DNA of 40,335 bases, taken from Halobiforma nitratireducens JCM 10879 (GTDB lineage Archaea > Halobacteriota > Halobacteria > Halobacteriales > Natrialbaceae). The stretch covers positions 29,097 through 69,431 of the forward strand of contig NZ_AOMA01000091.1 of assembly GCF_000337895.1 (NCBI RefSeq), read 5' to 3'. The notes below the pieces were generated by a model. It saw only the letters and a program-made list of their open reading frames with translations. It made no database searches and had not been told where the DNA came from. Below are positions 14,579-23,173 of this stretch, one piece after another. The number at the start of each line of letters is the position of its first letter. Within the stretch, counting starts at the first letter, position 1. Made by a program: the position numbers and the translations under genes.

Positions 14579-15166
14579 ATGGGGACAGACACGCCGTCAG
14601 TACTGATCGTCGAAGACGAGCCCGACCTCGCGAACCTCTATGCCGCGTGGCTCGAGAGCGAGTACGATGTCGAGACCGCCTACGACGGCGACGAGGCGCT
14701 CGCAGCGATCGACGAAACGATCGACGTGGTGTTACTGGACCGTCGGATGCCCGGTCTCTCCGGCGACACCGTTCTCGAGACGATCCGCGAGCGCGACCTC
14801 GACTGTTACGTCGCGATGGTGACCGCGGTCGAACCCGACTTCGACATCGTCGGGATGGGGTTCGACGACTACCTCGTCAAACCCGTCTCGAAAGACGAAC
14901 TGTTCCGTATCGTCGATCAACTGCTGTTGCGCTCCTCGTACGACGAACAACTCCGTGAGTTTTTCGCGCTCGCGTCGAAGAAGGCGCTGCTCGACGCCGA
15001 AAAGTCCGAGGCCGAACGCGAGTCGAGCCAGGAGTACGCCGAACTCGAGGATCGACTCGCGGCGCTGCGGGTGCAGGTCACCGAAACGACGACGGAGTTA
15101 CTCGAAGACGGAAAGTACCGACAGCTCTGCCGGGATATCGGTTCCGAGCCCGTTCTCGAGGAGTAA
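14579..15166 (+). CDS. HalX-domain response regulator
   Basis: The 195-residue protein has an N-terminal receiver domain (about 6-115) with 'VLIVEDEPDL', the phospho-acceptor Asp in 'VVLLDRRMPGLSG', Thr in 'VAMVTAVEPD' and Lys in 'DYLVKPVSKDEL'. The C-terminal HalX domain follows (about 120-190: 'ALASKKALLDAEKSEAERESSQEYAELEDRLAAL'), a helical module found almost only in haloarchaea. It has no DNA-binding domain. It is convergent with the histidine-kinase-like gene at 15290, but that protein lacks a phospho-acceptor, so the kinase partner may be elsewhere. The ATG at 14579 fits the domain start. Confidence 0.92.
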   Translation: MGTDTPSVLIVEDEPDLANLYAAWLESEYDVETAYDGDEALAAIDETIDVVLLDRRMPGLSGDTVLETIRERDLDCYVAMVTAVEPDFDIVGMGFDDYLVKPVSKDELFRIVDQLLLRSSYDEQLREFFALASKKALLDAEKSEAERESSQEYAELEDRLAALRVQVTETTTELLEDGKYRQLCRDIGSEPVLEE

Positions 15167-15289
15167 CGGAGAGCTGTTCTCGGATCACTGTTGGGCAGCT
15201 ACAGCCAGTCTCCGACGCCGGGGAGCTACGTCTCGACTACCGAGTCGCCTGGTGCTGGGCCCTGCCGAGGCGGAGACGGAGACGGCCCG

Positions 15290-17443
15290 CTACCCGGTGT
15301 TGTCGCCGGAGCCTGCGTCGGAGTCGGCGCGGTGAAACACACCTGAACCGTCGGCTCCGTGTCTCGCGTCAGGCTCGCGCTCACGCTCACGCTTACGCTC
15401 ACGTGTCGCGCTACCTGGGTCGTCTACGACCTCGAGCGTGGTGACCTCCCGAATCTCGATTCGGGTACGGGATTCGGCGTCGGCGTCCGTGTCCGCGTCC
15501 GTGTCCGCATCCGTGGAAACGCCGGCGGTCTCGATCGACAGCTCCCAATCGTGGGCCTCGGCGATGGCACGTACCAGCGCGAGTCCCAGGCCCTCGGCGG
15601 TACCGGTACCGACTCCGACACCGGGAGACGGACCGATCTCAGTTTCGGCTTCCGACGACTCGTCGTTTGCCGGCGACGACTCGAGGAGTCGTTCGTGGGT
15701 CGTCTCGGGCGATTCGTCGGCGTCGTCCTGGAGATAGAATCCGCGGGACTGACCCGGTTCGTCGACTCCGACGAGTCCGACACGAACCGTCACGTCCGGC
15801 GTGCCGTTTCCGGTACCAGCCTCGGTACCGGAATCGTCCGACGAGACGCCATCGCGGGCAGCCGCATCGTCGAACGCCGTCTCGAGGAGGTTGACCAGCC
15901 GATCCGCGTCGGCCCGAACGGTCGCTGGCCGTTCGACGACGACCTCGTCCTCGTCGAGCCGCGAGGTGGTTGCTGCCGCCTCGACGGCACGATCCAGTCT
16001 GACGCGGCTTCGGGTTCCCACGGTCGACGCGCTGCGGGCGAACTCCCGAACGTCGTCGACGAGTCGCTCGGCGCGGTCCAACGTCGTCTCGACGGAGTCT
16101 TCCGCGAGCGGGAACTCCCACCCGAGTTCGTCCTGTTTCGCGTCGTCCTCGTCGAGTCGATCGGCAACCGTCTCGAGTTGCTGTTTCAGGTCACTCGAGA
16201 GGACGTTTGCGACGCCCTCGAGGCGCTCGGTTTGACGCTCGAGTGCCTCGGTGCGTTCACGGAGGATGCGCTCGCGTTCGGCTCGTTCGAGCGCTGCACG
16301 GATGTTCTCGGCCAGCGTCGAGAGCAGTTCCACGTCGGTTTCGTCGAATCGATCCGGCTCGAGCGAGCCGGTCATGAGCACGCCGTGGGTGCCGATCGGC
16401 GCGATGATCTCGGAGCGAAGCGGCGTCTCCGGGTTGTAAAGCTCCGCAGCGTCGGAGAGGTCGTCGAACCGCTCGACATCGCCGCCTTCGAAGACCTGCC
16501 AGACGAGCCCGTCACCCGGATTGAACCGCGGTAGCCCGCCGAACTCCTCGTAGGCACCGGCAGTCCCGGCGACCGGATCGAGGTAGCCTTGCTCGTCGTC
16601 GAGCAGCCAGATCCCGCTGATGGGCAAATCGAGCAGATCGCTGCCCGAGTGAACTGCGATCGCACAGATCTCCTCGGGATCGTCCGACTCGAGCAGCCAG
16701 CGGGTCACTTCGTGTAGCGAGGCAGCGACCCGCTCGTACTCGTGCTGGTCGGTGATGTCGCGAACGATCACGGCGATCGTCGCTGCCTCGTCCTCGATCG
16801 GGACGAACCGCATTTCGGCCATCCGATCGACGCCGTCAGCACGGGCGATCCGCGTCTCGAGTTGTCGTTTCTCGGCGCTCCCGACGTCGACGTCGGCGAT
16901 CGCCCGTCCCATCTCGACGGCGTCCTGATCCTCGATGTCGGCGATTTCGGGAACGATTTCGACGTGTTCACCGACCAGTTCCGTCCGATCGCGGCCGAGT
17001 AGCCGTTCCATCGCGCCGTTGGCCGAGACGATCTTTCGGTTCCGATCGAGCGTGATCACTCCGTCTTCGATCGCCTCGATGACCGCGGCGTGTTGTGCGA
17101 TAGTCGTCTCCTGTTCCTTGCGCTCGGTGACGTCGCGCATGTACACCGACAGCCCGGTCTCGGAGGGGTAGGCCCGTGCTTCGAACCAGGTCTCGAGGTG
17201 GGCGTGGTAGATTTCGAAAGTAACGGGGACCTGCTCGTCCATCGCCCGGTGAAAACCGTCGGGGAACTGCGTCTCGACGGTCTGGGGGAACTCGTCCCAC
17301 ATGACTCGCCCGATGAGGTCCTCTCGAGACCGTTTCAGCAGCGTCTCGGCTCTGTCGTTGAGATAGGTAAATCGGAAGTCAGTATCGAGCGCGAAGAACG
17401 CGTCCGAGACGCGGTCGACGATCGGAACCGATCGAACCGTCAC
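15290..17443 (-). CDS. PAS-PAS-GAF histidine-kinase-like protein with degenerate catalytic core
   Basis: The 717-residue protein contains two PAS domains (about 5-110 and 117-235), a GAF domain (240-390) and a coiled-coil to dimerisation region (390-475). The ATPase-like C-terminal part spans about 500-650. At the H-box the usual S-H-D-L is SSDL (Ser417 in place of His). The N-box reads LLETAFDDAAAR (Thr522 and Asp526 in place of the two Asn), and the DxGxG loop is 'LQDDADES'. Only the G2 box GLGLALV (618-624) is intact. It is therefore probably a sensory pseudokinase or scaffold. Low-complexity inserts (DTDADTDADTDA and RERKREREREPD) lie near the C-terminus. No membrane segment is visible. 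Confidence 0.85.
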   Translation of the reverse strand: MTVRSVPIVDRVSDAFFALDTDFRFTYLNDRAETLLKRSREDLIGRVMWDEFPQTVETQFPDGFHRAMDEQVPVTFEIYHAHLETWFEARAYPSETGLSVYMRDVTERKEQETTIAQHAAVIEAIEDGVITLDRNRKIVSANGAMERLLGRDRTELVGEHVEIVPEIADIEDQDAVEMGRAIADVDVGSAEKRQLETRIARADGVDRMAEMRFVPIEDEAATIAVIVRDITDQHEYERVAASLHEVTRWLLESDDPEEICAIAVHSGSDLLDLPISGIWLLDDEQGYLDPVAGTAGAYEEFGGLPRFNPGDGLVWQVFEGGDVERFDDLSDAAELYNPETPLRSEIIAPIGTHGVLMTGSLEPDRFDETDVELLSTLAENIRAALERAERERILRERTEALERQTERLEGVANVLSSDLKQQLETVADRLDEDDAKQDELGWEFPLAEDSVETTLDRAERLVDDVREFARSASTVGTRSRVRLDRAVEAAATTSRLDEDEVVVERPATVRADADRLVNLLETAFDDAAARDGVSSDDSGTEAGTGNGTPDVTVRVGLVGVDEPGQSRGFYLQDDADESPETTHERLLESSPANDESSEAETEIGPSPGVGVGTGTAEGLGLALVRAIAEAHDWELSIETAGVSTDADTDADTDADAESRTRIEIREVTTLEVVDDPGSATRERKREREREPDARHGADGSGVFHRADSDAGSGDNTG

Positions 17444-17665
17444 GGCGTATCACCCACCGTCGCGTTGCTCCCCCGCCGGTTCCCACACCTGCACCCGGTA
17501 CGTACACTGCGGCCGCGGTCGGTCTTCATTGTCTCCATATACAGTCAGCCCACCTGAAAGGTCTACTGACGCTCTCCTACTACCCGGACCGTCTACTTCA
17601 GTTCCGTGGCCGTTCACATCTCGAGCAGGTTGCTTTCGAGGCGCGACCACGCCGACGCGATGGAT

Positions 17666-18694
17666 TCACAGCGATACCGTCGTCCCGACGTCTCGATCGA
17701 GCGCCCGGTCGAAGACGACCGCTGCGGCTGCGGCGTCTAGCACGGCCGACCCGACGCTCTCGAGGACGACCGTTCCCGTTCCGGTCGCACTTTCGTCTCC
17801 GGACCCCTGGTCGTCGCTCTGGACCAACACCTCACCTAGCGGCTCGATGTCGTACTCGGGGTCAGGAGCCTCCCGTAGGTCACCGGTCTCGAGTGCCTCC
17901 TCGGGAACGTCCGCGACGATCCGTTCTGCGCGCTCGATCGTCTCCGCGTCGAGTTCGCGCATCTCGGGGGTGTACGCGCCGATTGCGATCACGAGCGTCG
18001 GCGGTTCCAAGGCGTCGCCCGGGAACACCGGCTCCGTGCTCGTCGTCGCGGTGACGACGACCGAGGCCTCCTCGACGGCCTCACGGGGGCTCGAGACGGC
18101 AGTCACCGACGCCGCGAGTTCGGCGTCGAGATCCTCGGCGCAGTCGAGGCGGGAATCGCTCGGCGAGTACACGCGGACCGACGCGATCTCGCGGTCGACC
18201 GCAGCGGCGATCGCACGGGTCTGCCAGCGGGCCTGCGTGCCAGCGCCGATGACGCCCACCTCGAGGGGGTCCGTCCCGGGAGCGAGTTCCCGGGCAGCCA
18301 GCCCGCCGATGCAGCCGGTCCGGGCGCTGGTGATTCGGTTGCCCGCGAGGTAGCCGACTGGCTGGCCCGTTTCGGCGTCCGCGAGGGCGATCTGGGCGGT
18401 GACGGTCGGGAGCCCCCGCTCGGGGTTGTCCTCGACGACGGTCGCGAGTTTCGTGGCGACGTAGTCGGCTCCGTGGACGTACGCCGGCATACAGAGTCCG
18501 GTTCCGTTCGGTTCGCCGATCGTTTCGCCCGCGTTCGTGTCGGTCTCGAGCCCCGCACCGAACGGGTAATGCGGTCGCTCGGGGCGTTCGACCTCACCTG
18601 TGGTTTGCTTCCGGAAGGCGTCGGCGACGACCGGCAACAGCGCCTCGAGGTCGAGGACTGTCGCGATGTCGTCGTCCGAGAGGAGCCGTACCAT
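17666..18694 (-). CDS. Ornithine cyclodeaminase / mu-crystallin family protein
   Basis: This 342-residue protein has the family's N-terminal 'LLSDDDIATVLDLEALLPVVADAF', the substrate region 'YVATKLATVVEDNPERGLPTVTAQIALAD' and 'RITSARTGCIGGLAARELA', and the Rossmann NAD(P) motif 'VGVIGAGTQARWQTRAI'. Members are ornithine cyclodeaminases, alanine dehydrogenases or imine reductases. Which reaction applies cannot be decided from sequence. A Gly/Ser/Thr-rich insert (DQGSGDESATGTGT) is typical of halophile loops. It follows the HTH gene at 18755 by 60 nt on the same strand and may share its transcript. Confidence 0.88.
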   Translation of the reverse strand: MVRLLSDDDIATVLDLEALLPVVADAFRKQTTGEVERPERPHYPFGAGLETDTNAGETIGEPNGTGLCMPAYVHGADYVATKLATVVEDNPERGLPTVTAQIALADAETGQPVGYLAGNRITSARTGCIGGLAARELAPGTDPLEVGVIGAGTQARWQTRAIAAAVDREIASVRVYSPSDSRLDCAEDLDAELAASVTAVSSPREAVEEASVVVTATTSTEPVFPGDALEPPTLVIAIGAYTPEMRELDAETIERAERIVADVPEEALETGDLREAPDPEYDIEPLGEVLVQSDDQGSGDESATGTGTVVLESVGSAVLDAAAAAVVFDRALDRDVGTTVSL

Positions 18695-18754
18695 ATCGTC
18701 CCGTCGTCAGCCGCTCACTTGAGTATCGCCATCCCGGCCCGACACGGTGTCACC

Positions 18755-19120
18755 TCAAAGCTCCCGCCGGAGTTCGGACCAGAGGCCCACCGATCCGGTC
18801 TTCGACCGCTCGAGGTCGACGGCGAACTCGCGGTCGTCCGTGAGGGAGATCGACACCCGCTCGAGGTCCGCGACGTACCGGGATTCCTGCCGGTTACGTG
18901 AGTGGACGCCGACGGTTTCGGTCACCAGATCGGCCTCCCGAAGCCGGTCGAGTTTGCGGTAGGTCGTCGACAGCGGGAGGTCGGTCCGATCGGAGAGTTC
19001 ACGCGCCGTGAGGGGGTCTTCGAGGGTGGCGACGATGGCGCGACAGTCGGCGTCGTCCAGGGCAGCGACTACCGACGCGATATCGGGGGACCCGTCGGGC
19101 GACGAGACACCGAGTGACAT
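18755..19120 (-). CDS. Winged-helix (ArsR-like) transcriptional regulator
   Basis: This 121-residue protein has a winged helix-turn-helix at about 14-75: 'IASVVAALDDADCRAIVATLEDPLTARELSDRTDLPLSTTYRKLDRLREADLV'. It continues with a wing ('VGVHSRNRQESRYVADLERVSI') and a short C-terminal part. It resembles haloarchaeal ArsR/DUF7342-type single-domain repressors. The ATG at 19120 is selected because the longer upstream frame is antisense to cobA. The gene is divergent from cobA (129 nt) and upstream of the cyclodeaminase gene. The effector is unknown. Confidence 0.82.
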   Translation of the reverse strand: MSLGVSSPDGSPDIASVVAALDDADCRAIVATLEDPLTARELSDRTDLPLSTTYRKLDRLREADLVTETVGVHSRNRQESRYVADLERVSISLTDDREFAVDLERSKTGSVGLWSELRREL

Positions 19121-19249
19121 GGGATACGAACGTGTTAGGAACGGAGCCACATGACACGTTTGGTCGGATTCTCGACCGGACAGTCGCTGGGGTCGGGAGG
19201 GCCGTGTCGGTCCGGTGTCTACATGTAGCGTCGGAGCGAGGGACTTCCT

Positions 19250-19936
19250 ATGAGTGACGACGAGCGGCCGTCCACGGTCGAGAACACGCCCGGGCGAGGG
19301 AAGACACCCGAGACCGAACGGATCGAGGCCACAGCTCCCGAGGAGTTCGGCCTCGTCCAGGTCTGGTGGGGCGACGGGAAAGGGAAGACCACCGCCACGC
19401 TCGGGATGGGCATGCGTGCGGCCGGCCACGGCTACCGCGTTCACATGCTCCAGTTTATGAAAGGCGGTGCCTCGAGCGTCGAGGCCGTCCGCGGCGAGTA
19501 CAACGCGATCGCCGCTCTTCCAGGCTTCAGCTACGAGAACCTCGGCCACTACGGCTGGCACGGGATGGCCGACGGCAGCGACGAGGAGAAACACCAGGCC
19601 CAGGCACAGGCCGGTCTCGAGCGCGCCCGTGAGCTCCTCGAGGCGGCGTCGGCGGCCGATCTCTCGGAGCCGATCGATCTCGACGCGTCGCCCGAAGGAG
19701 GCGTCCACATGCTCGTGCTCGACGAGGTACTCTACGCGGCCGACCGCGGCCTGATCGGCGAGGACGACGTGCTCGCCCTGATAGACGACAAGCCCGAGGC
19801 CCTCGAACTCGTGTTGTCGGGGAGCCACAAGGAACCGACGTACCTCACGGACCGTGCGGACCTGATCACCAACGTCCGCAAGCAGCGCCACCCGATGGAC
19901 GACGGCCAGCGGGCCCGTCGCGGGACGGAGTTTTGA
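19250..19936 (+). CDS. cobA: Cob(I)yrinic acid a,c-diamide adenosyltransferase (CobA/BtuR type)
   Basis: The 228-residue protein transfers the adenosyl group of ATP to cob(I)alamin precursors. The P-loop 'WWGDGKGKTTATLGMGMRAAGHG' and 'VHMLQFMKGG' are diagnostic, and the Walker B-like 'VHMLVLDEVLYAADRGL' and 'ELVLSGSHKEP' follow. An N-terminal extension of about 35 acidic residues precedes the core, as in other haloarchaea. A 10-bp palindrome CTACATGTAG (19219-19228) lies just upstream and may be regulatory. It works in the same pathway as cbiP at 23679. Confidence 0.93.
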   Translation: MSDDERPSTVENTPGRGKTPETERIEATAPEEFGLVQVWWGDGKGKTTATLGMGMRAAGHGYRVHMLQFMKGGASSVEAVRGEYNAIAALPGFSYENLGHYGWHGMADGSDEEKHQAQAQAGLERARELLEAASAADLSEPIDLDASPEGGVHMLVLDEVLYAADRGLIGEDDVLALIDDKPEALELVLSGSHKEPTYLTDRADLITNVRKQRHPMDDGQRARRGTEF

Positions 19937-19960
19937 GCGGCGCTTGGCTGACCCACGTCC

Positions 19961-19972
19961 CGAACAGGTTCG
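19961..19972. promoter_or_regulatory. Distant perfect CGAAC-NN-GTTCG site before the ABC transporter
   Basis: CGAACAGGTTCG matches the inverted repeat of the 2.4-4.2 kb module exactly. It lies 38 bp upstream of the TATA-like tataac (about 20011-20016), a suitable position for an activator of the ABC transporter operon. Confidence 0.45.
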
Positions 19973-20008
19973 TCTTTCCGCTCATCCCGAATCTCCGGTG
20001 CCGTCACG

Positions 20009-20016
20009 GCTATAAC
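20009..20016 (+). promoter_or_regulatory. TATA box of the ABC transporter operon
   Basis: The sequence gctataac lies 27-34 nt before the ATG at 20043, as expected for a leaderless transcript. Confidence 0.45.
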
Positions 20017-20042
20017 TGACCACTGCGAACCTGCCCGATCGG

Positions 20043-20852
20043 ATGGCTGCTATTCGGGTCGAGGGGCTGTGCAAGTCGTACGGGTCCGTCCGCGCCGTGG
20101 ACGAGATGGGGTTTCGCGTCGACCGCGGGGAGGTGTTCGGCTTTCTCGGACCGAACGGGGCCGGGAAGACGACGACGATCCGGGCACTGACGGGACAGAT
20201 CGAACCCGACGCGGGGACGGTTCGGGTACTGGGCCGTGATCCCACCACCGAGCCGATCGAAACGAGACGGCACGTTGGCATCTTGCCCGAACAGGGGTCG
20301 CCACCGAGCTTTCTCACGCCCCGCGAGTACCTCGAGTTCGTCGGCAGCGTCCGCGACCTCGAGCCGTCGTACGTCGCCGAGCGGATCGACCGCTGGACCG
20401 ACCGGCTCGGGTTCGGCGGGAAACTCGACACGCTCCACACCGACCTCTCGCGTGGCCAACAGCAGAAGGTGATGATCGCCCAGGCGTTCCTCCACGAACC
20501 CGACGCGGTCCTGATCGACGAACCCCTGGCGAACCTCGACCCCCTCGTCCAGGAACAGGTCAAGCGGTTCCTCGTCGCGTACGCGGCCGACGACAACGCC
20601 GTCTTCGTCTCGACGCACAATATCGAAGTAGCCGAGTCGATCTGTACCCGTGTCGGAATCGTCGCCGACGGGCGAACGGTCACCGAACGCTCGCTCGAGG
20701 ACCCGCCGGCCGATGCCGACCCGCTGCTCGAAGTGTTCCTCGAGGAGGTGACCGACGCAGAGGCTCGCGACCTGCCCGCGTCTGCTCGACGGATCGTCGA
20801 GGACGGCATCGACGACATCGACGAGCCGAACCGCGAGGCCACCGAGCCATGA
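20043..20852 (+). CDS. ABC transporter ATP-binding protein
   Basis: This 269-residue ATPase has Walker A 'GPNGAGKTTT', the Q-loop region 'ILPEQGSPP', the signature 'LSRGQQQKV', Walker B 'AVLIDEP' and the H-loop 'VSTHNIE'. It resembles the ABC-2 type exporter ATPases, including the NosF and CcmA groups. The signature is LSRGQ rather than the common LSGGQ. The next gene begins 4 nt before its stop and encodes the membrane partner. The cargo is unknown. A copy of the redox-module operator lies upstream, but the gene is placed among cobalamin genes. Confidence 0.9.
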   Translation: MAAIRVEGLCKSYGSVRAVDEMGFRVDRGEVFGFLGPNGAGKTTTIRALTGQIEPDAGTVRVLGRDPTTEPIETRRHVGILPEQGSPPSFLTPREYLEFVGSVRDLEPSYVAERIDRWTDRLGFGGKLDTLHTDLSRGQQQKVMIAQAFLHEPDAVLIDEPLANLDPLVQEQVKRFLVAYAADDNAVFVSTHNIEVAESICTRVGIVADGRTVTERSLEDPPADADPLLEVFLEEVTDAEARDLPASARRIVEDGIDDIDEPNREATEP

Positions 20853-22372
20853 CCCCGGACGCCGACGGCGGTGGCGATTCGCGAGGAAGTCGAACCTGGA
20901 ACGACGACTCGAGGACGCGGCTCCTGTTCGCTGCCTTGCTGCGCGAGGAGTGGCGACTCCACGCGGGGCTGTTCGGCGGCTGGCGGTTCGCCGCGTTCCC
21001 CCTCGTCGTCGCCGCGCTGGCCGCGACCGGAGCGTACGCCTTGCTCGAGAGCGTCGGCGGAAGTGGGCTCACCGACGAGACGCTCCTGCTTTCCGTCCAC
21101 CTGCTTACTGCGGGGTTTGGCCTCTACAGCGGGACGGCGGCGTTCGCGGGGTCGGATATGCTCGAGAACGTCTTCGGCGAACTCTCCTTTCTGTTGGGAA
21201 CCGCGGCGACCCTGCCGCTGTCCCGTCGGCGACTGCTCGGCCTGTTCCTGTTGAAGGACGCGCTCTTCTACGCCGTCGTGTTCGTGTTACCGATGGCCGC
21301 CTCGGGGATCGTCCTCGCGCCGACGGCGTCGCCGGGAGCGATCGCAGCGACCGTCGGGGCGTTGTGGCTGTCGCTCTCGCTTGCCTTCGCGGCCGGGATG
21401 GCCGTCACCGTGGCCGCTATCGCGGCCCGAACCCGCGGCGTGCCGACCTGGGCGTTTGCGGCGGCCATCGCCGTCGCCGTCGCCGGCGCGTGGCTCGTGG
21501 ACAGTGTGGGAGCGGCCGTTCGGGCCGTCGTGGTCCCGTTCGAGGCCGGTCTTCCCGTTGCGGCCGGAACGGCAGTCGGGACCCTCCTCCTCGCAGTCGT
21601 GGCGGTCGCGGCGTACGACCCGACGTACGGCCGCCCGACGCGGACCGTCGGTGATCGCTTCGTCAGCCTCAGCGACCGCCTGCCGCTCGGGGACGGCTCG
21701 GAACCGGGAACGAACGCACTCGTCGCGAAGACGCTGCTCGATCTCTCCCGGTCCTCCGGCGGCGTCTGGAAGCCGCTGGTCTCGGCGACGATCCTCTTTG
21801 CCCTCGTCGCGGCGCTGGTCGGCATCGTCGGATCGATTACGGGGATCGAGCCCGCGCCCGGGGTCTTCTTCGGCGGCGTGCTCGGCCTGTCGGCGTTTAC
21901 GACCTACAACTGGCTGACCCAGTTCGACGACCTCGAGGCCTACCGAATCTATCCGGTCGGGATCGCGGACGTGTTCCGGGCCAAGCGGACGGCGTTCGTC
22001 CTCGTCGGCGCGCCGACCGTTCTCGTCCCCTATCTCGCGGCAGTGGGCTGGTTCGGCGCGACGCTGCTCGACGCCGTCGTCGGTGCCGTTCTGCTCGCGG
22101 GATACGGCCTCTACTACTACGGGCTCACCGTGTACGTCGCCGGCTTCGACCCGAACGAGTTTCTCTTCGACGCCGTCCGTTTCGGGACGTTCACGCTCGG
22201 CGTCGCCGTCGCGCTCGTTCCCGCGTTAGTGGTCGGCTTCGTCGTCGTTCCGCCCTCGATCGCGTCGGGAACTGCACTCGCAGGGGCCGGACTCGGCTTC
22301 GGCCTCGTCGGATACGTCCTCTCGAGTCGCGCGGGGCCACGCTGGCAGCGACAGTACAGAGCCGATCGGTAG
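20849..22372 (+). CDS. ABC transporter permease, about 11-12 helices
   Basis: This 507-residue integral membrane protein has many Ala/Val/Leu-rich helices, for example 'FAAFPLVVAALAATGAYALL', 'LGLFLLKDALFYAVVFVLPMAASGIVLAP' and 'FGTFTLGVAVALVPALVVGFVVVPP'. A cytoplasmic N-terminal region of 35 residues precedes them. It is coupled by ATGA overlap to the ATPase gene and should form the export channel. No family more specific than the ABC-2-like permeases of haloarchaea is recognised. Confidence 0.82.
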   Translation: MTPDADGGGDSRGSRTWNDDSRTRLLFAALLREEWRLHAGLFGGWRFAAFPLVVAALAATGAYALLESVGGSGLTDETLLLSVHLLTAGFGLYSGTAAFAGSDMLENVFGELSFLLGTAATLPLSRRRLLGLFLLKDALFYAVVFVLPMAASGIVLAPTASPGAIAATVGALWLSLSLAFAAGMAVTVAAIAARTRGVPTWAFAAAIAVAVAGAWLVDSVGAAVRAVVVPFEAGLPVAAGTAVGTLLLAVVAVAAYDPTYGRPTRTVGDRFVSLSDRLPLGDGSEPGTNALVAKTLLDLSRSSGGVWKPLVSATILFALVAALVGIVGSITGIEPAPGVFFGGVLGLSAFTTYNWLTQFDDLEAYRIYPVGIADVFRAKRTAFVLVGAPTVLVPYLAAVGWFGATLLDAVVGAVLLAGYGLYYYGLTVYVAGFDPNEFLFDAVRFGTFTLGVAVALVPALVVGFVVVPPSIASGTALAGAGLGFGLVGYVLSSRAGPRWQRQYRADR

Positions 22373-22425
22373 GACGGCAGCTACAGCCCGGTGTTCTTTG
22401 CGACGGGAACTCGTCCGTCCGAGGA

Positions 22426-22688
22426 GTGCATCGCCGAACCGTTCTCGCCACCGTCGGAGCCGCGTCGGTCGGGTCCCTCGCGGGCTGTCCCGGCGTAGGG
22501 AAGCGACTCGCCGGGGTCGGCGGACGCTCGGCCGCGACGACGCCTGGCGCGAGCTCGTCGTCGATCCGCCCGGGGGCGTCTACGTTCCGCCGAACGTCGA
22601 CGAGATGCGATCGCTCGAAGCGACGACCGTCGACGGTCGCCGGCTGTCCGTCCACGCGTCGCGACCCACTCACGGCCGAACGCGGTAG
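22426..22688 (+). pseudogene. Frameshifted and truncated Tat-lipoprotein gene
   Basis: A GTG at 22426 begins a clear Tat-lipoprotein signal (HRRTVLATVGAASVG, then the lipobox SLAGC). After about 22520 that frame becomes meaningless. The frame 1 nt out of phase instead encodes a plausible mature part, 'DDAWRELVVDPPGGVYVPPNVDEM' continuing to VDGRRLSVHASRPTH. It then stops at 22688, inside the 3' end of the oppositely oriented DUF2243 gene. The product would be a short remnant of a secreted lipoprotein. A sequencing error could explain the frameshift, but not the lack of a C-terminal domain. Confidence 0.55.
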
Positions 22689-23173
22689 CCGTCCGCCGAG
22701 CGGAGCAGGAGTCCGCCGGCGGCGAGCAGGGCGAGGCTCACCGCGAGCCAGTGGGGGTTCCAGGCCACCGTCCCGTGGACCACGTTATGCAGGTCGAGCA
22801 CGTAGTGGCTGACGACGCCGTCGACGACGTTGAACGTACCCATGCCGACCACGAGCGCGCCGATGGCGTACCGTGCCGAGAACCGGGTAGCGGAGCCGTT
22901 GACGAGCCGCCAGCAGCCGGCGATACCGAGGCCCATCACGCCGAGCATCACCCCGAGAAAGAGCCCGTCGAACATGACGTTCGTCCGCAGTCCCTCGAAA
23001 CTGTAGGGATCGTACGCCCCCGACAGCAGGTGGTGGGTCTGAAAGACCAGGTGGAAGAGAACGACGTCGACGACCGCGCCCAACCCGAAGCCAACGGTAC
23101 TCGCCGAAAGCAGGAACCGACGACGCTCGCTAGACGCCTCCCGGCCGCTCGCTCGAGTCCGCTGGCTCGTCAT
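22670..23173 (-). CDS. DUF2243 family membrane protein
   Basis: This 167-residue protein has four hydrophobic helices. The pattern 'GLGAVVDVVLFHLVFQTHHLLS', 'NVMFDGLFLGVMLGVMGLGI', 'VVGMGTFNVVDGVVSHYVLDLHNV' and 'WLAVSLALLAAGGLLL' is characteristic of DUF2243. The helices contain His residues (FHLVFQTHH, SHYVLDLHNV) that might bind heme or metal (inference). The ATG at 23173 gives MTSQRTRASG. Sequence 5' of it to 23707 is open but antisense to other genes. The function of the family is unknown. Confidence 0.87.
   Translation of the reverse strand: MTSQRTRASGREASSERRRFLLSASTVGFGLGAVVDVVLFHLVFQTHHLLSGAYDPYSFEGLRTNVMFDGLFLGVMLGVMGLGIAGCWRLVNGSATRFSARYAIGALVVGMGTFNVVDGVVSHYVLDLHNVVHGTVAWNPHWLAVSLALLAAGGLLLRSADGYRVRP

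Noticed and set aside
15371..15515. Short CG-rich tandem motifs (gctcacgctcacg, gtccgtgtccgc), considered as a regulatory array or CRISPR-like repeats
   Set aside because: They are in-frame low-complexity codons encoding the Arg/Glu and Asp/Thr/Ala runs at the C-terminus of the kinase-like protein. No CRISPR array with regular spacers is present anywhere in the window.
17450..17650. A 66-codon minus-strand frame just upstream of the PAS kinase-like gene
   Set aside because: It is basic and Gly/Arg-rich, with no motif. It covers the probable promoter (tatatgg) of the kinase-like gene.
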